A stretch of DNA of 64,000 bases from Anisus vortex (GCA_949126835.1 OX421492.1:41951498-42015497), one strand, 5' to 3'; numbered from the stretch's first letter, positions 1-12,500 are shown. A program made the numbers and translations. Notes: generated by a model from the sequence alone, not told the origin.

Positions 1-137
1 AAATTTACGGAGTGATTATACGGCGGATTTTTGCGTGAACTTGTGACCTATGTTATACACACTGATATTGGCGCATGCGCATAAGAATTTTTTTTAAAGA
101 TTTTCAACAAGAATTTTTTTTAATGATTTCAACAAGG

Positions 138-212
138 TTTCCTGGCCCAGTGGTTAGTAGCGTGTTCTGTTAACAGTGGTAACGCAGGTTCAACCCCAGC
201 CACCTCCACCAT
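138..212 (+). other. tRNA-like sequence (tRNA pseudogene or SINE head)
   Basis: An A-box-like stretch (TGGCCCAGTGGTTAGTAGCG) is followed by a loop resembling tRNA-Asn (CTGTTAA) and a B-box-like GGTTCAACCCC, then a T/A-rich tail. The expected acceptor-stem partner of the 3' ACCTCCA is missing at the 5' end and the anticodon stem pairs poorly. It is therefore better read as a tRNA-derived pseudogene or SINE head than as a working tRNA. It differs from the SINE family found elsewhere in the window. Confidence 0.4.
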
Positions 213-570
213 TTTTTTTAATTTTTTAAAATTCAATTATAGTAAAACGATATATTTTTAGTTAAATACGTGAATTTTTGGTAACTATTTGTTTTTGCTT
301 ATAATTAATTCAAACTAAAAGGTTATTTAGCCTATGTCACTTAATCACAATTAGAAATTGATTATTGATGTTACGGTTAGGCCCTCTGAAGGTTAGGCTC
401 AGTTAGGGTTAGGATTGAACTAGGAATATGATCCTAAATAAAAAATAAAAGCCTATAGAATAGTAGGCCTATAAAGTCATAAAGTTATAAGTCATAAGTA
501 TAGGCTAACTCTTAAAATTTTTCGTAAATTTGGGTCTGCCGATTGCGCTAGGCATTATACACATATTCTT

Positions 571-696
571 AATACACCGGATCCGCCGCATAACGCTGAA
601 CGTTATACACCGGATCCGCCGCATAACGCTGAACGTTATACACCGGATCCGCCGCATAACGCTGGGCGTTATACGGCGGATGCGCCGTAAAACGCC
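571..696. repeat. 33-bp tandem repeat ending in a hairpin
   Basis: Three copies of a 33-bp unit carry the palindrome CGGATCCG and the phrase GTTATACACCGG. A diverged last unit forms an inverted repeat with 14-bp arms around GATG (665-678 against 683-696, one mismatch). The phrase TTATACGGCGGAT also occurs at 16-28, so positions 1-696 may be one mobile element with related ends. No family is recognised. Confidence 0.6.
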
Positions 697-1500
697 TCCC
701 TAAAATTGAAGTCAGATGACTTGTACTAGCAATAGAACTATACAAGTATATTTCACTTTTGTGTAATTTGAGCCATTTATAAATCTATTAGCCATAGCTC
801 AGATAATATAGACATCACTAGTATCGAAAATCATGACCCATGACCTATATTTCCATTTATTTAATTAGTTCTTTTGCGAGCCGTAACGTACCGGGCCTCG
901 ACCCAACATTTGGGTAACACTGCTGTAGAAGGTCTATTCTATATATAATATGACACGAACGTCCGTTTATTTGCATATATCCGAATTCTGTTGAATTCTA
1001 GATCTGTTCAAACCTTTGCTTTACTGTACTACTGTCATGTAGAGAGATCTAATGCGGTTGATTAGAACATTTCCCTCAGTTGCGCTGGTTAATTGTAATC
1101 TCTCACTGAAATGACAGAAACTGTTTATCAACAGTCGAGACAGTGATCAATACGATGCCCGGTGACCAGTCTGAGAAACAGTTCAATGTTTATATCGGTT
1201 GAGAAATTTGAGAAATTACAAGGTTTTGTAAATTTTTGGTAAATTGAGTGAAAACTGACTTTGGTTTTTCAAGTTTGGGAAAGTTTGTGACAACTGAATG
1301 TTGCTTTTACCCACGTTTTGGAATTTTCGCTAAAAAAATGCAGCGTGATAAACAATTTTTTAAAATTGACCCACCAAAAAAAGAAGTAACAATTAGTCTT
1401 TCAATTAATGAGTCTTTAACGCCAACCAGTTTATTTTTCTTGACAATATTCTATAAGTATAAGATATAGGTCTAGGTACATACTCCACTGTAAAGAAGAC
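697..1500. other. No gene or repeat seen
   Basis: Ordinary AT-rich sequence. Short open frames lack splice context, similarity or coding character. Confidence 0.6.
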
Positions 1501-1615
1501 ATGACCATACAGGATCTTTAGGGCCAATGAAGTAGCGTACACTCTTTTCATTGGCCACAGTGTACTAGCGGGATCGTGTGTTTAGCACAACACCCATCCT
1601 CCACCTTTACTTTCC
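1501..1615 (-). mobile_element. Degenerate SINE body fragment
   Basis: Reads as a decayed copy of the SINE body seen better at 34776-35062: AGGGCCAATGAAGTAGCG, then a TTGGCCACAG-like block and CCACCTTTACTTT. The tRNA-like head is missing. An A-rich run follows at 1616-1640. Confidence 0.55.
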
Positions 1616-2225
1616 AAAAAAAAAAAACAAAAAAAAAAAACAGTTGAGATGCGCAGAGTACCGATTGCTATAAATAAAGTGTTTTTACTACTCATAGAAT
1701 AGTTGGCAACAAGTGAAGACCACGGTGAAAAGGGTTTAGGGGATGGGGATTAACGGCATACTTATTTGGCCTAGTTGTACTAATGTTACAAATATTTTCC
1801 AGCTCATCTAGTAAACGAAGAAAAAAAGAAAAGAATCCCGCTTTAGCCTTGCCTAATACATTATTGGTATCCGTTGCCTCCAGTTGCTGCCCCTTGTATA
1901 TAAACACTGAAAACATGCTCCGGCTCAGCAATATGCACTCTGTTTATTTTTACAGGCTCTGGGCAGTTTATATTTTATCCACCAAGAAGTCCCCAACGTC
2001 TTGATGTGGGATTTTGTAGGTAAGTGAAACCAATAGTGTGCTCAAAATGTCGTCTGCACAACCCCATTGTTTGTTTGTTGCTGTTGTTGTTATTTTTTAT
2101 TAAATGTCGCCGCTGGTTTCTACAGTATCTTGCAAAGGACATTTCTAATTGAATGGCGTGGTCCTTTGTCCTTGTTGTTAGTGACTTTTTACTGGGTAGC
2201 GTGACATCGTTTCCATTGGCAGGAG
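1616..2225. other. No gene seen
   Basis: A-rich run followed by unremarkable sequence. Overlapping open frames on both strands at about 1692-2004 show no recognisable domain and are probably chance. Confidence 0.5.
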
Positions 2226-3228
2226 GTAAAGTTAAAACTCTCCCATGACTGCCAGTGTGTAAAGTTAAAACTCTCCCATGATTGCCACTGCCAGTGTGTA
2301 AAGTTAAAACTCTCCCATGATTGCCAGTGTGTAAAGTTAAAACTCTCCCTTGACTGCCAGTGTGTAAAGTTAAAACTCTCCCATGATTGCCAGTGTGTAA
2401 AGTTAAAACTCTCCCATGATTGCCAGTGTGTAAAGTTAAAACTCTCCCTTGACTGCCAGTGTGTAAAATTAAAACTCTCCCATGATTGCCACTGCCAGTG
2501 TGTAAAGTTAAAACTCTCCCATGATTGCCAGTGTGTAAAGTTAAAACTCTCCCTTGACTGCCAGTGTGTAAAATTAAAACTCTCCCATGATTGCCACTGC
2601 CAGTGTGTAAAGTTAAAACTCTCCCATGATTGCCAGTGTGTAAAGTTAAAACTCTCCCTTGACTGCCAGTGTGTAAAATTAAAACTCTCCCATGATTGCC
2701 ACTGCCAGTGTGTAAAGTTAAAACTCTCCCATGATTGCCACTGCCAGTGTGTAAAGTTAAAACTCTCCCTTGACTGCCACTGCCAGTGTGTAAAGTTAAA
2801 ACTCTCCCATGATTGCCACTGCCAGTGTGTAAAGTTAAAACTCTCCCATGATTGCCACTGCCAGTGTGTAAAGTTAAAACTCTCCCATGATTGCCACTGC
2901 CAGTGTGTAAAGTTAAAACTCTCCCATGATTGCCACTGCCAGTGTGTAAAGTTAAAACTCTCCCATGATTGCCACTGCCAGTGTGTAAAGTTAAAACTCT
3001 CCCATGATTGCCACTGCCAGTGTGTAAAGTTAAAACTCTCCCATGATTGCCACTGCCAGTGTGTAAAGTTAAAACTCTCCCATGATTGCCACTGCCAGTG
3101 TGTAAAGTTAAAACTCTCCCATGATTGCCACTGCCAGTGTGTAAAGTTAAAACTCTCCCATGATTGCCACTGCCAGTGTGTAAAGTTAAAACTCTCCCAT
3201 GATTGCCACTGCCAGTGTGTAAAGTTAA
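2226..3228. repeat. 33/39-bp minisatellite, about 27 units
   Basis: The unit begins AGTTAAAACTCTCCCATGAT and occurs in a 39-bp form and a 33-bp form that lacks one 6-bp block (CCACTG). The right half is almost purely 39-bp units. The left half contains a 105-bp higher-order repeat (39+33+33) repeated three times, with CCTTGACTG and AAATT variants at fixed places. Both unit lengths are multiples of three, so a 369-codon frame stays open on the - strand (2189-3298) with 13- or 11-residue repeats such as NFTHWQWQSWESF. No promoter, splice or homology evidence supports translation. Confidence 0.95.
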
Positions 3229-3928
3229 ACCCTACTGACGACTGCTTTTGTAAACTATCGGTAGGAGTAGGAGTGGTGTTGGTGGTTAATCGCAACAAGA
3301 ATGAATAGTTTCAATTATCCCACGTGTGTTTTTAAGCATGATGAAGCTAGCAATGGCTTATTATGAGTGATACAAAAACAATCAAACTGTGTTGCTATGT
3401 ACACAAGTAGAAGAAAGAGAAAACTGAAGTGTCTTTTTCTTTTCTGTCACAAAAATAGCATTTAAAACAAACGTCACTATGTATGTTACGTAACCAATGG
3501 AGTCGGAATGAACAATGCGCTGACAACAGTGTTGCCGCGGGAGACACGTTTTGACATACTGGAGATGACAGTGATACTAAAATATTGTTGCACCGATAGC
3601 AAATCATTCTCTCCCCCCCCCCCCCCCTACGGCTTAGGTTGCAACCTTTCCCACACACCCCTCCCCATTCCACCTTCACTCCACATGAAAAGGTAAGGTC
3701 AACATCAGTGTGAATATCGACTGTACCAAAATATAGTAAGCAGGGTATAACTGAAACTTGATATGTAGAGCCATCTAATAGAATAGAAACCCACTAACCC
3801 TGAACTGACACCCGGCCCGGTCCCATCAACCACCTTCTCAAAGGCGTCCTTTTCGGCATCCGCCCCTTTCCAATCCGAATCCCGTTTGACACACTTACTC
3901 TAGAAGCCTACTAGTAAAAATGTAGACA
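3229..3928. other. No gene seen; C-rich run
   Basis: Contains a poly-C tract near 3614-3628 and otherwise unremarkable sequence. Confidence 0.5.
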
Positions 3929-5520
3929 CCGCCACCACACACACACACTAGGGACATATTGTTATAATGTAGGACTGGCCACGCCACCACACACACACAC
4001 ACTAGGGACATATTGTTATAATGTAGGACTGGCCACGCCACCACACACACACACACTAGGGACATATTGTTATAATGTAGGACTGGCCACGCCACCACAC
4101 ACACACACACTAGGGAGATATTGTTATAATGTAGGACTGGCCACGCCACCACACACACACACACTAGGGAGATATTGTTATAATGTAGGACTGGCCACGC
4201 CACCACACACACACACACTAGGGAGATATTGTTATAATGTAGGACTGGCCACGCCACCACACACACACACACTAGGGACATATTGTTATAATGTAGGACT
4301 GGCCACGCCACCACACACACACACACTAGGGACATATTGTTATAATGTAGGACTGGCCACGCCACCACACACACACACACTAGGGAGATATTGTTATAAT
4401 GTAGGACTGGCCACGCCACCACACACACACACACTAGGGACATATTGTTATAATGTAGGACTGGCCACGCCACCACACACACACACACTAGGGAGATATT
4501 GTTATAATGTAGGACTGGCCACGCCACCACACACACACACTAGGGACATATTGTTATAATGTAGGACTGGCCACGCCACCACACACACACACACTAGGGA
4601 GATATTGTTATAATGTAGGACTGGCCACGCCACCACACACACACACTAGGGACATATTGTTATAATGTAGGACTGGCCACGCCACCACACACACACACAC
4701 TAGGGAGATATTGTTATAATGTAGGACTGGCCACGCCACCACACACACACACTAGGGACATATTGTTATAATGTAGGACTGGCCACGCCACCACACACAC
4801 ACACACTAGGGAGATATTGTTATAATGTAGGACTGGCCACGCCACCACACACACACACTAGGGACATATTGTTATAATGTAGGACTGGCCACGCCACCAC
4901 ACACACACACTAGGGAGATATTGTTATAATGTAGGACTGGCCACGCCACCACACACACACACTAGGGACATATTGTTATAATGTAGGACTGGCCACGCCA
5001 CCACACACACACACTAGGGAGATATTGTTATAATGTAGGACTGGCCACGCCACCACACACACACACTAGGGACATATTGTTATAATATAGGACTGGCCAC
5101 GCCACCACACACACACACTAGGGACATATTGTTATAATGTAGGACTGGCCACGCCACCACACACACACACACTAGGGAGATATTGTTATAATGTAGGACT
5201 GGCCACGCCACCACACACACACACACTAGGGAGATATTGTTATAATGTAGGACTGGCCACGCCACCACACACACATTAGGGACATATTGTTATAATGTAG
5301 GACTGGCCACGCCACCACACACACACACTAGGGACATATTGTTATAATGTAGGACTGGCCACGCCACCACACACACACACACTAGGGAGATATTGTTATA
5401 ATGTAGGACTGGCCACGCCACCACACACACACACTAGGGACATATTGTTATAATGTAGGACTGGCCACGCCACCACACACACACACTAGGGACATATTGT
5501 TATAATGTAGGACTGGCCAC
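3929..5520. repeat. ~50-54-bp satellite with internal (CA)n, about 29 units
   Basis: Each unit has CCACGCCACC, a variable (AC)n run, ACTAGGGA[C/G]ATATTG, and TTATAATGTAGGACTGG. Unit length varies mainly through the CA run. The C/G variant (GGGACATATT against GGGAGATATT) alternates strictly through about 4520-5050, giving a dimeric higher-order period of ~105 bp. The open - frames with VVAWPVLHYNN repeats follow from the repeat and are not supported as genes. Confidence 0.95.
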
Positions 5521-6699
5521 GTACCAACATTCTCGGCTATACATTGTACACTGCTTATGTACTTATGAAACATCACTAGAATTAGTAGAACTATAAGATT
5601 AGGAAATTATCAGCAACTTAGTCTATGAACTCATCCACTCCACACACTTTGATTAATCGTGAGACGCCATTGGCGGCATGTAGTAAGCTGCAGCATCGAC
5701 ATATATGCCGATGCACCATACAATGCACCATACAATGCCAAACATACAGCAGGAGAAGAACGTTTTGTACAGTGGAAGAAAGATAGAAACTGCAGTTAGA
5801 TACGAGTGCACTCACCTCCCCCCCCCCCCTCCCATCAGGTAAATCGGTCTTGGTCAAATACTTTCTCAACGGAAATCACCCAGTAAATTAAAGTAAAAGG
5901 AGGTTATGGTCACAGGGGTGACAGAAGTTGGAGATTTTCTGAGTTAATTGTTTCTGACTGGCAGATGTTGATTCTATTTTACTAATTAAAGTTGTTGCGT
6001 ACACAACCAGTGTATGTGATTATATAGATTAGGAAATATATGCATGTATATTGTGTTTCAATTAGTCTGTCTCTGTCCCTCTCTCACTATTCTTTCACAC
6101 TCTCTCTCTTCTCTCACTCTCTCTCTCTCTCTCTCTCTCTGTATATTTATATACATACATACATACATGCACAGACACACACACATATTGGCTATATCCT
6201 ACCTATATAATACAGATATATACAGAGCGCTGTATAATAATATATAGTTATATACATACACACATATGTGTGTGTGTGTGTTTGTATAGAAACAATTAGA
6301 AAATTATGACGTTAGTCCACACAGTGATCATTTCATGAATGCAAATTTGAGTTGTCCACTTTATGTAACAGATTAACAAACTGGTAACCAACACAATATG
6401 CCCCCAGTTGACTTGCTTGTAACACATGGCTACCCGTGGCACACCTGGGCACACCGCCAGAAGTGGGTTTACACCTCTAAGTCTTGACTGGATAATTGCC
6501 TGTCATTATAAGACTGTAAATGAAGCATGTAGTGAATATCTCTCTCCACAGGTATGGGCTACCTGGTTAGTTCATTACCTCTGCTTGGAGCATTCTGGGA
6601 TTCACACCTGCCTATGCCATGGTTTATGTCAGACTTATTGTGATGCATGAGTTGTTGGTTTCCCAAATATTTAACATGCATATTGGTCTTCTATTTCTG
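5521..6699. other. Non-coding stretch with microsatellites
   Basis: Holds a C-run (5817-5830), a (CT)n tract (~6100-6140), CATA/CACA repeats (~6150-6190) and a (TG)n tract (~6268-6282). No exon with a recognisable product was found. Confidence 0.55.
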
Positions 6700-7118
6700 C
6701 ATTTTATGTTGTGTGTCTGGTATTCTCTATGTACAATAAGGTTTGTGTTAGTCTATGAAAGTATATTAAGCAGTGTGCGTATGGTAATTATGTGTATTAT
6801 TATGGTGTTCTTTATCTTTGGGTATTATTGTGAATGGGGGTATTCTGTGTGTATTATGATGTATGGGAGGTATTCTGTGTGCGATAATGGGTGTGTGGGA
6901 TTCTGTGTGTAGTATTATTGTGTACGAATGCTATTCTGTGTGCATTATTATTTATGGTATGTATTATGTGTATATTATGGTATGTGTGGTATGTGTGTAT
7001 TATTGTGTATGATGGTATTCTGTGTCTTTTGGTGGTATTATTATGTCTGTATTGTGGTGTGTGTGGTATTCTGAGTGTATTATTGTGTATGGGAGGTATT
7101 TTGTGTGTATTAGACATT
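6700..7118. repeat. TG-rich degenerate minisatellite, left block
   Basis: Loose repeats of TATTCTGTGTGTATTAT and GTGTATTATTGTGTATG. This is an early, diverged part of the same satellite that becomes regular at 7930-8820. It is interrupted by the LINE fragment at 7121-7705. Confidence 0.75.
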
Positions 7119-7120
7119 CA

Positions 7121-7705
7121 CCAACAGCTACCTTAGAAGAATCCTGCAAATACGATGGCCGGAAACCATCAGCAATGTCAGCCTTTTAGAAAGGACCGAC
7201 CAAGCCCCAACAGAAGAGGAGATCAGGAAGAGAAGATGGGGTTGGATAGGTCACACATTACGCAAACCAGCAAATGACATTACAAGGCAGGCATTGAGAT
7301 GGAATCAACAAATAACATTACAAGGCAGGCATTGAGATGGAATCAACAAACAACATTACAAGGCAGGCATTGAGATGGAATCAACAAACAACATTACAAG
7401 GCAGGCATTGAGATGGAATCAACAAACAACATTACAAGGCAGGCATTGAGATGGAATCAACAAACAACATTACAAGGCAGGCATTGAGATGGAATCAACA
7501 AACAACATTACAAGGCAGGCATTGAGATGGAATCCCCAGGGAAAAGGAAGAGGGGCCGCCTAAGAAACACATGGAGGCTTGACCTGGAAGCCGAAACCAC
7601 CAAGATGGGTTTCAGCTGGAACCAGTTAGAGAGGATGGCCCAGGATAGGAGAATCTGGAGAACTGTTGTTTGTGGCCCATACTCCAGGGGTTTATGGGCG
7701 TAAGT
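7121..7705 (+). mobile_element. 3' end of RTE-like LINE with expanded 38-bp repeat
   Basis: Conceptual translation resembles the C-terminus of RTE-type reverse transcriptases: [15 protein letters not shown], then ALRWNPQGKRKRGR, NTWRLDLEAETTKMG and QDRRIWRTVVCGP. The stop is followed by a GTAAGTAAGTAA tail. Within it a 38-bp segment (core GGCAGGCATTGAGATGGAAT) occurs seven times (~7277-7533). Because 38 is not a multiple of three, the array breaks the frame, so this is a dead 5'-truncated copy embedded in the TG-rich satellite. Confidence 0.8.
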
Positions 7706-8822
7706 AAGTAAAGTATGGTATGTGTGGTTTTTTGAGGGTGTTATTGTGTATGAGAGTATTATAGTGTGTATTATGGTTATGGGGGTTTTCTGTAGGGACT
7801 ATAGAGTTTGTGGGGTATTGTGTCTGTATTATGGAGTGTGTGAAATTATGTGTGTATTATAGTTATGGAATTTTCTGTAGGTATTATAGAGTATGTGGGG
7901 TATTGTGTGTGTATTATGGAGTGTGTGGAATTATGTGTGTATTATTGTGTATGGGGATATTCTGTGTGTATTATTTTGTATGGGGATATTCTGTGTGTAG
8001 CCTATTATTTTGTATGGGGATATTCTGTGTGTAGCCTATTATTTTGTATGGGGATATTCTGTGTGTATTATTTTGTATGGGGATATTCTGTGTGTATTAT
8101 TTTGGATGGGGATGTTCTGTGTGTATTATTTTGTATGGGGATATTCTGTGTGTATTATTTTGTATGGGGATATTCTGTGTGTATTATTTTGGATGGGGAT
8201 GTTCTGTGTGTATTATTTTGTATGGGGATATTCTGTGTGTATTATTTTGTATGGGGATATTCTGTGTGTAGCCTATTATTTTGTATAGGGATATTCTGTG
8301 TGTATTATTTTGTATGGGGATATTCTGTGTGTAGACTATTATTTTGTATGGGGATATTCTGTGTGTATTATTTTGTATGGGGATATTCTGTGTGTAGCCT
8401 ATTATTTTGTATGGGAATATTCTGTGTGTAGCCTATTATTTTGTATGGGGATATTCTGTGTGTAGCCTATGTATTTTGTATGGGGATATTCTGTGTGTAG
8501 CCTATTATTTTGTATGGGGATATTATGTGTGTATTATTTTGTATGGGGATATTCTGTGTGTAGCCTATTATTTTGTATGGGAATATTCTGTGTGTAGCCT
8601 ATTATTTTGTATGGAGATATTCTGTGAGTATTATTTTGTATGGGGGTATTCTGTGTGTAGCCTATTTTTTTGTATGGGGATATTCTGTGTGTAGCCTATT
8701 ATTTTGTATGGGGATATTCTGTGTGTATTATTTTGTATGGGGATATTCTGTGTGTATTATGCTGTTTGGGAGGTATTCTGTGTTTATTATTGTGTGTGGG
8801 GAATATTCTCTGTGTATTATGT
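7706..8822. repeat. 29/34-bp TG-rich minisatellite, regular block
   Basis: The unit is GGGGATATTCTGTGTGTATT followed by ATTTTGTAT (29 bp), or a 34-bp form with GTAGCCTATT. The first ~200 bp are degenerate. Open + frames such as ILYGDILCV repeats are produced by the array. No genic signals. Confidence 0.9.
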
Positions 8823-9021
8823 CTGGGATCGGCAATCTACAGCACGCGTGCTTGGCATGCAGAGCAATTTCAATGGCACGTGGTAGACCCTAAAAAGGCA
8901 ATATAAATATCTTCTTAAAGATATTGAGTGCTAGAGCGGGATGAATCTAACAATTTTGGCAGGCTGAAAAAATTAGAAATCCTTATTTGCCACACTATTA
9001 TCAAAAGATTGCGGACCCCTG
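8823..9021 (+). mobile_element. hAT-type MITE with 8-bp target duplication
   Basis: Begins CTGGGATCGGCAATCTACAG and ends AAAAGATTGCGGACCCCTG, matching the ends of the larger hAT element at 40515-41864. It is flanked by the perfect 8-bp direct repeat TATTATGT (8815-8822 and 9022-9029), which is itself part of the satellite it entered. Only ~199 bp and no transposase, so non-autonomous. Confidence 0.85.
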
Positions 9022-9310
9022 TATTATGTTATGTGTAGTATTTTATGTGTATTATGGTGTATTCGTTATTATGTGTATATTAAGGTGTGTGTGTGGGGGA
9101 TATTCTAAGTATAGTAATGTGTGTGTGTATGTGGTATTCTATGTATTGTATGGTGTATAATACTGTATATGATTATATGTCATATTCTATGTATTGTATG
9201 GTGTATAATACTGTATATGATTATATGTCATATTATATGTATATTAAAATATGTGTGGTATTCTGCTAGTATGGTGTGTATTCATGGTATTTTGTATTAT
9301 TATATATGAG
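9022..9310. repeat. TG-rich minisatellite, right block
   Basis: Continuation of the TATTATGTGTGT satellite beyond the MITE. It includes a near-perfect duplication of a ~48-bp segment at about 9139-9235 (TTCTATGTATTGTATGGTGT start). Confidence 0.7.
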
Positions 9311-9563
9311 TGGGTGTGTGCTTTTCTATGTGCAAAATGGTTAATTTGTAGGTTTGTGTGGTAATTTATATGTATTCTTGTTTAACATCTTTATTATTGC
9401 ATTATCAAGTCTTATTATTTAAAAGAAAGTATGCTTAAAAAACTTTTTTAAACAAATAAAACATTAATTTACTAAAGGATTATATGGTTTAAATCTACAT
9501 GTATGTTCTATTTAATTTACTCAACATTTGTCTGTAATTATATCATTTCCAATTCATCAATAG

Positions 9564-12500
9564 ATTGCAAGTTTATTGAAGTGGAAGGTAGAGAGGTGAG
9601 TTTATGATGTAGTTAGTTTTATTTTTTGCAGGGTTTAATGCTGCACTGTGACGTAGTAGTTTTATTTATGCAGGTTAAATGCTGGTCTGTGATGTAGTTA
9701 GTTTTATTTATGCAGGGTTTAATGCTGCACTGTTTCTTTCTTCTTATTCAGAGAGTAAGAAAGGAATAAATCACTATAAGTCATTGTATATTCCATTCCT
9801 GTATCCTCAGGTTTTATCTGGCAATATTGAAAATGTTCCCATCAAAGAGAAGGCTAAATTTCCACAGCATTTTTTCCCAGAGGTAATTACTGCATTTAAT
9901 AGAATATCACTTTCTAAATTGATTTCAACACTTGAAGTTCACACTCCAGTAATAATATGACTGATAATAAAATAAACTTCAGTTTATAACAACTGCTATT
10001 GTAAAAGTAAAGTACAGTCGGACCAAATTAATCATAGGGCCGGTGAAGCAGCGTTCACCAGTTTCAGTGGCCATGGCATACTAGGTTTATGTGTGGCCAC
10101 CACAATGCCCAGCCGCCTTTACTTTACTACAACTAATGTCGGGTACCTATCAGAGCTGGGTAGACTCTGGGACACTCTCCAATTTTGTGGAAAAATCCTA
10201 GCCACCACCAGGATTTGAACCCAGGACATTCAGATCACCAGTCGAATGCTCTGCTGCTCGGCTACCGTGCCCCATAAATGTAAAGTTTGTATGTTTTAAT
10301 TGACAGCTAAAGTGATGATAAAAAAAATTGATGTTATATTTATGTTTGTTAAAACTTACATTTTAGATTGGCACTAAGGCCCTCAGAAAACGATAATTAT
10401 GTAAAAAATGTATCTATATAGAGCAGAATATTTTTAAAGAATACAATTATAATTATTTTATGCTACTTTTATGTTAATATATGCATATATTTTGTTCCCC
10501 TTGTGTACATATATACATGTTTGTGCTAGTTAGTTATTTGGTTTGGAGTTTTGTGATTGTCTACTTGTATTTTAGAATTGTATGTGTCTTGATTCTCGTG
10601 TAGTTTAAATGGTCAAGGAAAGGTTTTCTCAGAACAAGGTGGAGTGTCAATAATTGGTGAGTAAGCACACCTTTATCTTCTCTTAAATGTTACTGATGCT
10701 CCTTCTATACAGAGGATCTTTGCATCCTGTGCTTATCCAAGTTTTGGCTCTAGTCTAGCATTTTGATTGAGTTTTTAATGGTTTGTTTTCTTGGTTTGTT
10801 ACATGCCTGGATGCTACTACGGAAGAAAGAAAATGTATGAGTACTTGTCCTTGCTTTTATCCCTATGTCTTATGAGGTTGTTTTTTTTCTGGATTATTGG
10901 GTTTGCTTCTAATTGAGAATTGAATGCTTAAAGCATTATTACTACTTTACTTTCTAACACTTCTTTTCTGAAGAGTTTGAAAGTTTATTGACTCTAAAGA
11001 CCAACAAGTTTTTCAGGGGAACAAAATAAACAAAGCCCACTAAACCCATAATTAACCATGTTGTTAAAAATAATAACAATATATAGATTCAAAATACTTG
11101 GCAATAGTTTCAAAGCACGTGGAAATATGACTTTTTCCTACACGAGAATTAGTGGCGTCACATCAGTGTGTTGACGGAAATTAAACATCTCAAATGGCCA
11201 CGAGATTTGGATTTTCCACCCCAAAAACAAACACATTTAAGTACTTATAGTAAACTAATTACTTGAGAGCTATGTTTAATATTTTGTATCAATGATTTTT
11301 TCAGAATTTGGATAGTGAATACACTACATACAAGCAAAATCAACTGTTACCTTAATCTTGATATAAAGCACTTTCACTTGCTCTTTAACTATAACATTAT
11401 TGACAACAAACTAAATTGTAAATTAAAGTTAAATCTAAATAAAAATAGAATCTGAAAAGGTTTTACTGTAATTCATATTTTTAAAAAGAAAAATAAATGT
11501 GATAGAATTGTTTTGGTAAGCCCATGAAATGTTAATTGTTTGCTGTAGTAAACTGTTTCTGTTCTTACTTTGACTTCAGTATATTTGATTTGGTCAACAT
11601 TCACTTGTTTCATGATGCCAGCAACATTGTCGCCATGGAGTCAGTAAGTAGCCTACTTTATCTTTTCAAATACTAAAACAAATTTTGTTTCTGTAAACTT
11701 CCTTTTTTTTCACTATTCACACAATCTCTCAACAGAGTCCTTCCATTTACTCAGAAAACAGACAAAGGGCTTTGTTACATACATTACAAAGGTAAGTCAT
11801 TTCTACATTCTAACTGATGTTCTAGTGGCATTGTTTCTAATGTTAAATAATTAGATTTTGTTTCTAAATATATAGTACATTTTCTGATAAAATAATGTAA
11901 AAATATTTTTATTTTTTTTAAATTGAATAGTCTATATATTTTGTTCTTTATTTCCCAACAGCTTTAGTTTTTATTAATTATTTGTGTGTGTGTAAAGTTG
12001 GGTACTTACTCAAAATTAAGAAATTCATTGAAAGATGCTTAGACTGTTGGAGTTGCATACAATTGAATGTGGAATTCATTAAGTTCTATAATTGATCTAA
12101 CTTTATTCCCACACAGGTTTGAAAATGATAAATACAGCAAAGTTCCCCTATTTATTTTTGGAGATTTCAATTTTAGACTGGATTCATATTTATTAATTCA
12201 GGTATTTCTCTCAGTACATTTTTAATTCAATAGTGACATTTTTAGTCAAAATTGTGGAACCTTAAAAATGAGTGCTTGCAATCCTTGGACTTAAATTACT
12301 TGATTTGCTCAGCGGTTTTAGCCACAGTAAAAGTAGTAACTTACTAAACCAATAACTCTGCATGCTGTCTAATGTTCACTTTTAACATTTAAATGTTTTA
12401 TTTAGGAACTGACCAATAAATTGGTGGCCAAACTGTCCAGAGGTAAAAAAAATCAAGTGAATAAAATTGAGTATACAGAAGAAGGTAATGGAAAGGTAAA

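Noticed and set aside
138..212. Functional tRNA-Asn gene
   Set aside because: The acceptor stem does not pair and the anticodon stem is poor.
3895..5274. Minus-strand repeat proteins VVAWPVLHYNNMSLVCVC
   Set aside because: Generated by the ~53-bp satellite; frames break wherever the CA run changes length.
6426..6650. Possible 5' exon of INPP5A
   Set aside because: None of the expected N-terminal motifs are encoded here or elsewhere upstream of 9564.
7810..8906. Plus-strand cysteine/tyrosine-rich open frames
   Set aside because: Products of the TG-rich satellite in all three frames.
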